Shown one piece after another: positions 45,391 to 55,934 of a stretch of 64,000 bases of DNA. Numbering within the stretch: the stretch's first letter is position 1; every line of letters begins with the position of its first letter. A program made the translations under genes and the position numbers. The DNA is taken from contig JAHLJT010008756.1 in the NCBI GenBank assembly GCA_031308135.1, positions 71,273,821 to 71,337,820 of the forward strand, written 5' to 3'. The stretch is from Acheta domesticus. Lineage: Eukaryota; Arthropoda; Insecta; Orthoptera; Gryllidae. Below the pieces are notes generated by a model, which worked only from the letters and a program-made list of their open reading frames with translations, searched no databases and was not told the DNA's origin.

Positions 45391-46056
45391 GTGGAACTAC
45401 AACAACACTATACTTTCTTGCATTATTGGAAAGAGTTACGTAATATTCAAATATTACAATTTCTGCGCTACTATCACCTCATCTATTACTTGAAAACGTT
45501 CAATTCAAACAAAGCGCCTGTGATCCATATCTGCATTCATTTCGATAGTCAGGAGCAGCAACCATCATTTACTTTTACAAATGAAAGAAAAAGGAATAAA
45601 AATTATGTTTCAGTATTTTTCAGCACATTATCAGAAAAGCCAGAATAATTTCACACACGTTTGTCTTGATTACAGCCAGAGAAGCGTTGTTGCCAGCGCG
45701 GCTTTGTTAAACAATACATGGGTGATTCGTTTGACACATATGCTTTGCGACTTGGTGACTATTTTCTTACCAATTCTTGCCCAAACCGCTCATTTTATTT
45801 GCATTTAGAACACAACTTGTTTATAGGTTCGTGTAGCGATACTAGAATTGAATTGAATAAAACGTGTACAGAATTCAATTCTCTTCATAGTACGTCATAC
45901 ACGGTTTTAACTGTTAATTTTAAAAAATGGACATTGTGCATGGATTTCTCAAAAGAAAATACTGAACACGTAAACATGCATGGAAAAAGTATGCCTTTTT
46001 CAAATCAGCTTGCCAAGGAAGATAATTACAAAGTTTGGATGATCTACGGAGCTTAA
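45391..46056 (+). pseudogene. Unrecognised broken reading frame (~220 codons, two stops)
   Basis: One plus-strand frame runs from 45391 to 46056 with stops only at 45646-45648 and ~45667. The longest open part (45718-46056, 112 codons) reads MGDSFDTYALRLGDYF, NRSFYLHLEHNLFIG, KTCTEFNSL, FKKWTLCMDFSKENT and ends YKVWMIYGA. It is rich in aromatic residues and Cys, and unlike translated noncoding AT-rich DNA. I recognise no family. It lies just upstream of the Jockey-type LINE but in a different sequence context, so it is more likely an unrelated exon or element gene remnant. Confidence 0.35.
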
Positions 46057-46532
46057 ATCAAAACATGCATTTGCATAGATTCCTGGCTCTACTCTTTACA
46101 ATTTAGACAATTAGGGACCAATTTAGACCATACGAGAGCGCAGTTGGCTTGAATAAAGTACTGGGTGTTTTCGCCCTCGTTACGATGTATTACTCGTATT
46201 ACGTCTTTCGCCTTAGGGTGGTAAACTGCCGTGTTACGGTAACGAATACAAACAACTCAATTGTGTTCTAAAACCGAACTCGTCACTGACTAGCCTTTGG
46301 CTAGGTGACGGCAAGCCGATCTTCTCCTCAACCTGAGGATAAAAGACGCTCCATCATCGTCTGCTAAGCGTAAACACCACGCTCCGCAACGAGTTAGCCA
46401 GAAGGAAGGAGGAAGGAATTTTTCCTCCAAAAGTATTCCGCGCCAACTACTGCGACCAGCTGTCCTACAACTAGAAGACCAACAAAGAAGGAGGCAAGGC
46501 CTTGTCCGTGCCCCCAAACAGCTGACCACGTC

Positions 46533-47620
46533 ATGGAGAACTCATCTGGATCAACGACCAGCGTAGTCGGCGCCGCAACTGGAACCCATCAGCACCTCCC
46601 ACGAGTCATCCAAAGAACAGGTCAGACCAAATGGACGCTTTCCGTCTCTCCCAGCGCAGCTTCTTTCCAACCTCCTAAAGCTCCCCCTCTTCCAATTGGC
46701 CTCTCCCAAGATGGATTCTCATACCCACTCTAGCAAACCATCCTCTACCGATCTACAATCAACTATCACCACAAAGCAACTCCTTCTCTCCACTAGCCAC
46801 AAAGGAGACAGGATCTAGCTCAACTAAACCTCAATGCACCAATCTACCCCTCCTAAAGAAAATCAGTCTGATCCATCCTCAATCCAACAATCAGCAACTT
46901 CCTCAGCCCAGAGACAAAATCCAACACCCTCATCTATACCCAGAATTGTTACAATATATTACAATCAACCACAGACATCCTCGATGGCCAAGAACTTATC
47001 AAGGAACTTCAAAAAAGCACCCCAGAGTTGATCCATGCCCGCTACACAAGGGACAATCTCATCCTCACACCCAAAACCATCCAAGCTCATCAGAAACTGG
47101 CTAGCCGACTGCACGAACTGAAGACAGATGAGACTCAACGACCGCTCTTCTTCTCCACCCGCCGCCCCAAACTACCACTACCACAGGGCCACGCTTGAGG
47201 CACGTGACAAGCTGGTACTTTGTGGACTACCCCCAAAACTAAACCTAGACGACCTGATGACTGAAATCAAAGGAAATAACATCAACTGCTTCCGTATCTC
47301 ATAAATACTGAAGTACAACCCAGACAAGACTGCAACTAACGTAGGACTTTACATTATTGAAGTACCACGACAGAACATTCCCCAAATCAAGACTCACTTA
47401 CGCTTCCTCGCACTGCACAGAGTAACCATAGAGATGCTTACCGCCTATCCAATAGAATTCCTCGATGCACCAACTGCCAACAACTCAACCACACAAAAGC
47501 CTATTGCCACCGTTCACCAGCCTGCTGCCACTGTGCCCAATCTCACTTCACAGAAACCTGCCCACATGTAAACCAAGCCAATATTAAACCATCCTGCACC
47601 GTACCTATGCCCACACCCTA
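46533..47620 (+). pseudogene. Jockey-type gag (ORF1) relic with CCHC knuckles
   Basis: The N-terminal frame 46533-46733 (MENSSGSTTSVVGA...) is Ser/Pro-rich; it stops and continues in other frames. LIHARYTRDNLILTPKT appears near 47027. The zinc knuckles are CTNCQQLNHTKAYC (C-x2-C-x4-H-x4-C) near 47466 and CCHCAQSHFTETC (C-x2-C-x3-H-x4-C) near 47530. These bind the element's RNA in intact elements. At least five stops lie between the segments. Confidence 0.75.
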
Positions 47621-47844
47621 AATTCAAGTCAAAATCAAGAACAAACATCTAGCCAAGCAACCTCCAACCTCTCTGACTTTAAAGACCCCTGACTCAGCTC
47701 AAGTCCATCAACATCCCCAAACTCATTTTAACCATTAAAGAATGCATCCAGATCTTCAAAACTCCACAAGATATCTTCACTAAATTAATCGCTGCTGGGA
47801 CCAAAATCTGTGAACTTTTCTAAACATTCTCTTCCCCTCACTCT

Positions 47845-49062
47845 ATCTTTCGTGCCTCCTGGAACGCCAATGGCGAACACCCCTCCAAAAAACCTTCCAT
47901 AATCTAATTTCTATCCGACCATTCCATTAGCATCTTCCTAATCCAAGAAACCCACCTTAAACCCCATATCCCTTTCATTATCCCTAACTATGTTACCTAC
48001 CGCTACGACCGTATAACCCGTGGAGGAAGAGGCACTGCTATATTAATCCGAAATACCATCCCTCATTCCTCAATAAACCTACCACCCCAGACAACAGAAG
48101 CAACAGCAATCCAAATCTCTTTATCCCACTCTAATATTAACATCTCCGCATATAAGCCACCATATACCAGACTAATTCATTCAGATCTAAATTCACTCTT
48201 CTCTCTTCAGACATTAACTATTCTTGCCGGAGACCTCAACTGTAAAAACAGACATTGGAGTTGTTTGACTGAGAACGAACAAGTACATAGACTATAAGAC
48301 TATTTAGACAATCATTCACAAATCACTCTTCTCGCACCTTGAGAACCCACTCATCTCATAAATGATACCTCTCATGATATACTTGATATCATCCTCCATT
48401 CCATCAACGTTTCAGTTACAACCCCATACGTCCGATTTGAACTTTTTTCCGACCATTTACCCATCATTTTCTTTACACAATGCACCCCATACCCTACCAT
48501 ATCTTCTCAAATCATCCCCAATACAGAGTGGAAATTTTACAAAAATAATTTAGCCAAAAAGATTCACTCCCCTCCCACCCTCACTGAAATAGACCTAGCA
48601 ATCACCCACTTAAAGTATCTTATCAAAAAAGCTTCATCAATCTCCGCCACATTCAAATCATCTCACCCCACTCTACCACCAGACATAATATTACTAATAC
48701 GCAACAAACGTCAGGCACAACGACTTTTCTACCGCACCAGACTAAACTCAAACAAACTAGAACTCAAAAGAAGACTATCACGAACAGACGAAGTTTAATA
48801 CTCAAATTACTGATTCAAATAACCACCCCCAACCGACTTCATCAACTAATCAAAACAATTAGACCGACCCAAACTACACTTTCACCTCTATACACCCCCA
48901 TTATTTCGCTCGCCTACGATCCTCAAACAATAGCTAACACATTTGCCCAATCCCTTTCTACCAGATCACTAGCGATGATCCACAACATCTAGACACTGCA
49001 ATTCTTCAATTCCTCAGAACCCCCATCACTCACACCTGACCATCTGACAAAATGGACTATAA

Positions 49063-49109
<47 letters not shown>

Positions 49110-50520
49110 CAGACGCTATCTCTTCTCTTCAATCCTGCAAAGCACCTGGACCTGACAGAATAAGCCCCGAACATCTCAAACATCTTCCAAAAGCTGCCAT
49201 CAAACATCTCACTCTTATCTTTAACTCCTGCCTTCAATCTTCTTACTTCCCCGACCTCTAGAAAACAGCTACTATCATCATGATCCCAAAACCTAATAAG
49301 AACCTCAAAGAATCTGCAAACTATCGTCTCATCAGTCTTCTCTCGACCACTGGAAAAACCTTCGAAAAAATCATCCTAACCTTCACCTCTTCTAAAACCG
49401 CACTTTCGCCCTACGCAATTTGGATTCCGACCACAACATTCCGCCACACTCCAAACTCTCCACCTTGCAATTAACATAGCTACCGAATTAAAACTTAAAC
49501 GCCAAGCTCCAGCTCTCTTCAGAGATCTCTCTTTCGCCTTCGATTCTGTCAACCACAAAATCTTACTCTTCAAACTCAAACCATTCCTTCCCCCCTTTGC
49601 AATAAACGTTCTAGAAAACTACCTATCAAATAGGTTCTTCCATGTCAAATGTTTTTCTTGTAAATTCACCCCCTACCAAATTTCAGCATGAGTTCCTCAG
49701 GGCGCAGTTATTTCCCCAACTCTCTTCTCTATGTACCTCAATTACCTTCCCTACTTTCATGGTGCCAAAGAATTCCTCTATGCAGATAACCTTGCCCTTC
49801 TCTTCACCCACCCCCTTCCTCACATTGCCCACAGAAACCTTCAAGAAGCAGCTACATCACTATCTACCTGGTTCTCCGAAAACTGTATCAAAATTAAACC
49901 TTCTAAATGCCAAAGCATCATCTTTACCTTTCGCCTTTCTCCTTACTACTACTCCCCTATCCAAATTAATAATCAACAAATCCCCTGGACTTTCTAAATC
50001 AAGTATTTAGGCATCACCTTCAACCAAAAACTCTCCTGGACCCCACACCTTCTAAGCTCTTCCTCAAAAGCACACCGTATAATCAACATCCTCCAACCAC
50101 TTCTCTCTCACCCACTACTATCATCCAAGAAAAAACTCTTCATTTATTTCACCTACATTAGACCTATCATCACCTACAGCTCCCCCACCTGGGCAATTAC
50201 TCATCTCACCAACCTCCATGAACTCAGTGTTACAGAAAATCGTATCACCAAACTCATCTTCAAACCTCCGCTCAGAACAAACCTCACCCGCTTCGAAATT
50301 CAACACAACATCACCCCACTCCTGCACCACATCCACTAAATATCTCATCAAACAGTTAAATCTTTCATATCAAACCCCCTCTTCTCTGATTACAACACAC
50401 CTTACACAACCCAACCTTCACTTCTTAACTCCCCCCTCGGTCTCAGCGCGCAAAAAGCCTCCTTTGGACATCCTCAAACTGCCGCCTCCACCGACTTGAC
50501 AAGAAAAGACAGAATAACTA
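47845..50520 (+). pseudogene. Jockey-type endonuclease-reverse transcriptase (ORF2) relic
   Basis: Endonuclease: FRASWNANGE (47850), IQETHL (47940), RYDRITRGGRGTAILIRN (48003), LAGDLNCKNRHW (48224), FSDHLPI (48446), which are the catalytic boxes of the apurinic-like fold. Reverse transcriptase: SCKAPGPDRISPEHL (49135), IPKPNKNLKESANYR, ISLLSTTGKTFEKI (49330), then YADNLALL (49780), where the usual YADD has Asn for the second Asp, and YLGITFNQKLSWTPHL (50004). An intact ORF2 is about 900 residues. Here frames change repeatedly and the catalytic box is substituted. Confidence 0.8.
49063..49108. repeat. (CA)n microsatellite inside the LINE
   Basis: About 23 CA units between the endonuclease and reverse transcriptase parts. 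Confidence 0.95.
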
Positions 50521-51199
50521 CACATACGCTTGACTGACAAACCACGTTACGCCACAAACCACTATTTCCCAAATAAGATAAAACCAAAACAAACAACTTC
50601 TCACTTCTCCTCCAAACCAAAACAAAATACCACTTCACTTCCTGTTCTGGCAATTTCCTAAGGCCCATTTTCCTACGTACTACCAAAATAATTGATATCT
50701 ATATCCAACCCACCCACCCTCTCCTCAAAACAAAACCGTAACACAAACAACTTGAACAAACCTGAACAAACCTGAACCTTTCGATCCACCCTATCCGAAT
50801 TAAACACTCTTCTTCTTAACAAAATAATCTATCTAACCTAAAACACCCCAACCCTCTCCCAATCCCAGCTCCTCTGTGGAGGCGGAGAGACAACACCCAA
50901 ACAAAAAACAAAACACCAAAAAGAACTAAGAAGAGGCACAAAGGTCAGGCTGTCGAACAAAGTTCATCAACCACACAGACCCATTAGACCATTAGACACG
51001 AAAAATAATTATTTTTACCCAAATTCTACTATTAAAACAGCGTTTTATGCTAATATAACGCATTACGATTTTCCCAATTTTTTGTTGTCAGGTCCCGGCA
51101 ATAAGAATTTTTCGGACGAAAAATTCTCCGTTTTCCCCCCAGAATTAGAATACTCTCTTTACACTGCGTAACTAGTAGCGAGACAGTAAAATGTTATAT

Positions 51200-51560
51200 G
51201 TTCAATGCACGGAAGTAATTTTATTTTTGTTCAATATTGGCCAATCCAAATATGGGGAGGCACATTCAAGATGTATGTTAAGAAGCTAAAAACAACTCAA
51301 AACAAATTTATACGCATTATCTATAAAAAAATAAGACTGATTCTTCACTTCCTCTTTATAAACAATCAAACATTTTACCACTGCAACATCTCTTTGTATA
51401 AAAAGTACTTCAAATATTCTACGTCAAACGCGAAAATAGTTTAACTGATAGAATATTTCGCAATTACAGTACACACAGCAAAGCTATTATTCAAATTAAA
51501 AACCCAAAATTCATTAATCTCTAATATCCAGAACCATGGTCTTCATTGGGTTTACATTTA
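51200..51560 (+). pseudogene. LINE reverse transcriptase C-terminal relic (second type)
   Basis: The frame 51205-51444 reads YWPIQIWGGTFKMYVKKLKT then QNKFIRIIYKK and ILHFLFINNQTFYHCN, the post-catalytic region of CR1/Jockey-group reverse transcriptases (WG.T....KL...QNK..R.I..K). Beyond the stop, FRNYSTHSKAIIQIKNPKF continues in another frame, resembling the YNTR..... region. It is AT-rich, unlike the LINE just upstream, so it comes from a different family. Confidence 0.6.
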
Positions 51561-52140
51561 TAATTAATTACTGATGACTCTGAAAAATAGAAAATTCCTG
51601 ACTATTTTCAAACGCAGGATAAAAATTTGATTTTAAAATACAATGACAATGATGTAAACAAATTAACAAAAATATTGCATTAAAACTGTGTAAACTAACT
51701 GTTGACTGTGACTGTGAAAAAAAATCTGTTGATTGATTAAATTAATTCATTATTAAATGAAGTAATTAAATTATGTGTAAATGTGTAAATTAAGTCATTA
51801 AAATATAAACTATTAAATTATAAAAACACCTGGTTATCGGTGGTTAGTAATTCCTAGAAAATGTAATGGAAATTATCTATCTAAAACATTAGATGGGAAC
51901 CAAATTATTATTAATATTATTATTATTAATCAATCAACATGAATTTGCATATTCATATGCAAATTTACATCTTATCAAATTTTATTTTGTACATTCTTCC
52001 GAATATCCGAGGGTATTGCGTCCGTGATTACTTCGGGTACGAAAACTGATAATCCCTAGTTTATTTGATCAGGATCGAGTACAAATATTTGGTATAGAAT
52101 TGTGTACACTGACAATATAAAAATTACGTAAAGCAATATT
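51561..52140. other. AT-rich intergenic sequence
   Basis: Contains a short ATT-rich tract (51906-51932). Otherwise nothing recognised. Confidence 0.45.
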
Positions 52141-52144
52141 ACAA

Positions 52145-52225
52145 AAATCATTTATTCGGCCGCCCCACCTACGGCTCACCCCGTACTTCAGGATTTTTAG
52201 TATAATATGCGACAGGTACAGCAGT
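52145..52225 (-). repeat. ~75-bp dispersed repeat, inverted partner of 45.13 kb
   Basis: On the minus strand CGCATATTATACTAAAAATC, CTGAAGTACGGGG and GTAGGTGGGGCGGCCG align to 45125-45200. Confidence 0.75.
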
Positions 52226-52409
52226 CATACCAGTTTCAAAACTGCGATTTTTTTTTCCTTCGCTCATGAATTTTTGGTCTTATTTGACTGAGTTAATTAA
52301 AGTATTTCTTTGTTTGAAAATTTGGAAATGTGTTTATAGAGTGTTATGTTTGTGATGGTCGAGTATAGAAGCAAGCAGAATCTGTGCGCACGTGGATGAC
52401 AGGTGAATA

Positions 52410-52450
52410 CTAGTGGTGTAATAGAATGAAACAGATTTTCTCGTACTTTT
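52410..52450 (+). mobile_element. Family H terminal fragment
   Basis: CTAGTGGTGTAATAGAATGA then AACAGATTTTCTCGTAC matches only the first ~40 bases of the family. The rest is lost or was never present. Confidence 0.7.
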
Positions 52451-55240
52451 TGAACGGACGAGTGAAAAGACAATACTAGTCCAGAAAGTTCATTCTGAGA
52501 TAATTCAAGTCATAACTTTTGATTAGATAAAAAAACGGTTGAAACAAGCAATTTTTTTATTTCATAAATGTTGTACCACGCCATAACAAATGTTCTTAGA
52601 AATAATTGTGATAGAAACTTTATATGAATAAAATTACTATCGCCATTATTATGGGTTATGATTTCAGTAAATACTGTGGACTTTACTGTTTTTCATCTGA
52701 ATGATGATTTACCAAACAAATTTCTTACAAAATAACAATGTACCACAAAAATATCACATTTTGCGTTGCAAGAGTGCACATAAAAGTATGTATAAATTAC
52801 GAACGTCCATATTTCAACTTGAAACTTTACGTAGAGCTCACACAGTATTTATAAAATTTCCTTTTACGGATATTGTTTGTGAGCAGGTAGTTTTTTTACG
52901 CTCAATTCACTCGGCATAAACTCCATAGAATCTGATGAGTACTGCACAATGTTCATTGGAAAGGATTCTATGGGTTCTTTTATCTTTACGAAATTTTCTT
53001 ATTTGATAGCATGAGGTCTGTTATTACACTCTTCTCTTCCATCTTTTGTAGACAGATCTGACAAAAGAATTCCGGGCAGTCAGTGAACCTGAATGATATT
53101 CCATTGAAGCTCGTGAATGTTTGTTTACAAACTTCACTGTGATCACATTCTTTCAATTCAAAATGACGAAAAAAACTGGCCCTTTGATTAATTATTGTAC
53201 CCCTCACCTCTAGCTCGTAAGTTCATTGTTGGCACACTCTCGGTCAGTAAGAAAACATGTAAATTATATCAGCCCGTACCACTGGCAAATAACAAATGTG
53301 AATCGCCGGAAATCCTCATTGGAAAAGCAGCACAGGTCCAGGTCACACACTATTCTTTCACTTATCAAGAAGAAATAGCTGTCTGATTTGAAATCAAATG
53401 ATCTGATATTGAACTGTTTTCAGTCTTAACATGTAGTTTCATGCCTTCGGCACTAATTTCTGTAAAAAAACACACAAAAATGTTATATTTGGGTTTAATT
53501 CTGTTTTTCCGCCCGTTCAGTTAAGCATCAATTGTTAATATTTTGATAATAGTTTTATTATAAAATGACATGATATTTTAAATTAAACCGACAAAATTTT
53601 CAATTTCTCAAAAACAATATCTCTACGTTGTATTACGTCCAAAGTAAGAACAGATTCAAAGCATATTTCGGATTTGGCAGGATTAAATTGCACATTAATC
53701 ACAATGACGTATATAAAATAGAAGAAGTACGTTACGGTGTCGAGGAATAGAAAATACAATGTAAAATGTAATGTAACGATGAGGAATCAGTCTGCTAGTG
53801 GGGAAGCTCCAAGGATATTGAGATAAAAGGGGTGAGGCACGAGGTTAATAATTCTAACTGGAGCCATGAGGATAATAACTCAATGCAATAGGTACACTCC
53901 AGTGAAAGACATGAAAACACACAAACTCATCATCATCATCATCATCATCATCATCAATTTGGCGCGATTGTGTGCACTTCGATTGCTAGCCAATCAGAGT
54001 TGCCCGAAGTTTACTTATATGCTTCCCGGACACTGAAGGATTTTATGTCACTGCATGCGTGTTTACAAGTTATAACAAAAATACATTACAAGTAGATTTA
54101 ATCGATTGAATATTACATATAAACACTTGATATTATCAAAGTATTTTAGTGCGCGGCAAGTAATTTTTCCTCGCTCGACATTTCACCGAAAAGCCCCGTT
54201 GACAGGCACAATGCCGATGACTGCTGGTGATTGACAGCCGATTTGAATTTTGCACCCGGAAGTAACATTTGAAGTCAATTTTTCTCGACGACATTTTTCG
54301 AGAAACTGGAGCCGCCATTCTTTATGAAATGCAAAGTAGAAATTGGGAGTATTGGTAGATTCCCGTCATTCTACTTATATAGTTCAATAAAAGATTGTTG
54401 ATTTGTTTATTACTAAGTTAATGAGATTGCCTGATAAACGTTGAATAAGAGTCTGATTAGCGTCATGACGTAAATATTGTAAAAATTAAAGAATTACTTA
54501 AGATATTGAGCTATTGAGCTATCCTGATACATTTCTTATCAAATTTATAAGGAAACGTTTTAGTAGTCGTTTAATTTAAGTATTATCTGAATCTTGACTT
54601 CTGTCTATATCTTCATCGTAACTTGTCAACACACGAACTCTTATCTTTTATCGACCTGGGTGTTTTGATAGAATGCTCAGATTTGGAAAAGTGTCCACGT
54701 GCTTAGTTCACCAGTTAGAAGGAATTTTACCATTATAATAATGTGAAGAAAATGTTGACTGTTTTATGGAAAGTAATCAAGAAGTCATCTACATATGGCT
54801 TATAAATACTATATTACTGGCAATGAATACTACATTGGCTTCCAGATGACGCATTACATCTGATAACAAAGGCTGTGCCATCACACATGGATGTGCCGCC
54901 AATTTGCGATAAGGTAAGTCATTGAACTTGAATTTCGTGTTAGTCAAGAGACATTTTATTAAGATCAATATTCCATCTTTAGAAATTTGCAAATTTCTAA
55001 TCTGATTCAAAAAATATTCCATGACTTTAATTATGTTGTAAACATTTCTTAAACATCCAAGGAGGCTAATACACACTATTTGAAAAAATCAACTGAAATG
55101 TTGGACCTCTCAATTTAAACTTTTCGAAGCAAATACATATGATTATCTGTACATATCAACTTGAAATTTTAAAAACCTCTCTATTTTGTATTGTATTAGA
55201 AGCTCTTAAACTGCTGAGCTCATCGAAGACAAATATATTT
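52451..55240. other. AT-rich intergenic sequence
   Basis: No supported gene. A (CAT)n tract is at 53928-53956. Short open frames (e.g. 52701-52919, 52986-53207, 54789-55076) have no motif. Confidence 0.45.
53928..53956. repeat. (CAT)n microsatellite
   Basis: About ten CAT units. Confidence 0.93.
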
Positions 55241-55480
55241 GATGGCGCGTGGTCCGTGGCCCGTGTGTTAAGTACTTCTTCGGCATTCGCCTGGTGTTGA
55301 TCGGAGAAACCACGGAAAACTAACGATCAGAGCAGCCGGTCGCTAGAATTCTCCTCTTGACAGCGGCTGAATTCGACCTAGCTATCAAGGTAGTGTCGAA
55401 AATCCTGGTATCGTCGGGACTCGAACCTAGGACCTCCCGGCCAGAAACACCGTAGTGACATTAATTGATGAGCCTCTTTC
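55241..55480 (-). mobile_element. SINE family B, head and body, minus strand
   Basis: The B box on the minus strand GGTTCGAGTCCCGACGATA is near 55420. The body includes the TAGTTTTCCGTGGTTTCTCC block and the GGCCACGGACCACGCGCC segment at the left edge. The pyrimidine-rich and tail parts are missing. Confidence 0.83.
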
Positions 55481-55481
55481 G

Positions 55482-55931
55482 TCAGTGGAAGAATGTTGAG
55501 TAAAAACTGAAATGATTATAAAACCTCTGGATGTGGTTGAAAATATTGGAGGGAGAGGGGAATGTGTCCCCCACATTCCTTCCACCAGGGAATCCCGTGC
55601 TAGAAAGCCATAAAGTCCAGGATCCGCATTGCGCTAGAGAGCGCTGTCCCTTTGCCGCAACCTCCATCTCCTGCTCCTTCATGTCCACCTCCATCGCCAT
55701 CCGGCGATCCAGAATCGGCCGTCCATTTTCTTTTTTTCCTGCTCCACTTCCGGCAGTCAATACGCACGTTTCAGAAGTTTGTTTTGCTCGTCCTCTGCTG
55801 GGAAGGAGGGATTGTGAAGAAAGTAGAAAATGTGGCATCGAAAGAGAGAAGTAAAATGAATGTTTCTGTGTGTGATTGTCATGATATATGTGATGACGTT
55901 GTGGGTTTGTGACGCTTTTGAAATATGACAT
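55482..55931 (-). other. Unrecognised segment open on both strands
   Basis: The minus strand is open for 149 codons (55931-55482) and the plus strand for 107 (55531-55854). The minus peptide has a central Met/Glu/Lys-rich part (RRMAMEVDMKEQEMEVAAKG). The segment is GC-richer than its flanks and directly abuts the SINE head. It could be an exon, or a 5' UTR piece of an unidentified element. No family recognised. Confidence 0.25.
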
Positions 55932-55934
55932 GTT

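Larger units (their letters stand above)
46265..50930 (+). mobile_element. Jockey-type LINE, near full length but heavily mutated
   Basis: In order: a GC-richer 5' region (46265-46530), a gag-like ORF1 with two zinc knuckles, an apurinic-type endonuclease and a reverse transcriptase, then an A/C-rich 3' region with AACAAAAAACAAAACACC. Domain order and knuckle spacing fit the Jockey clade. Many stops and frameshifts plus a (CA)n insertion show that it is dead. Boundaries are approximate; no target duplication was identified. Confidence 0.8.

Noticed and set aside
46290..46529. 79-codon minus-strand ORF
   Set aside because: Lies opposite the 5' region of the plus-strand LINE and has no motif.
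49052..49261. ORF containing a His/Thr tract
   Set aside because: The tract is the (CA)n microsatellite; the remainder (SCKAPGPDRISPEHL) belongs to the LINE reverse transcriptase, already annotated.
51050..51190. Fragment of the family H stem-loop end (CCCGGCAATAAGAATTTTT)
   Set aside because: Resembles CCCGGCAATGAATTTTTTTC near 31554 but the similarity is short and the stem arms are not recognisable; not enough to call.
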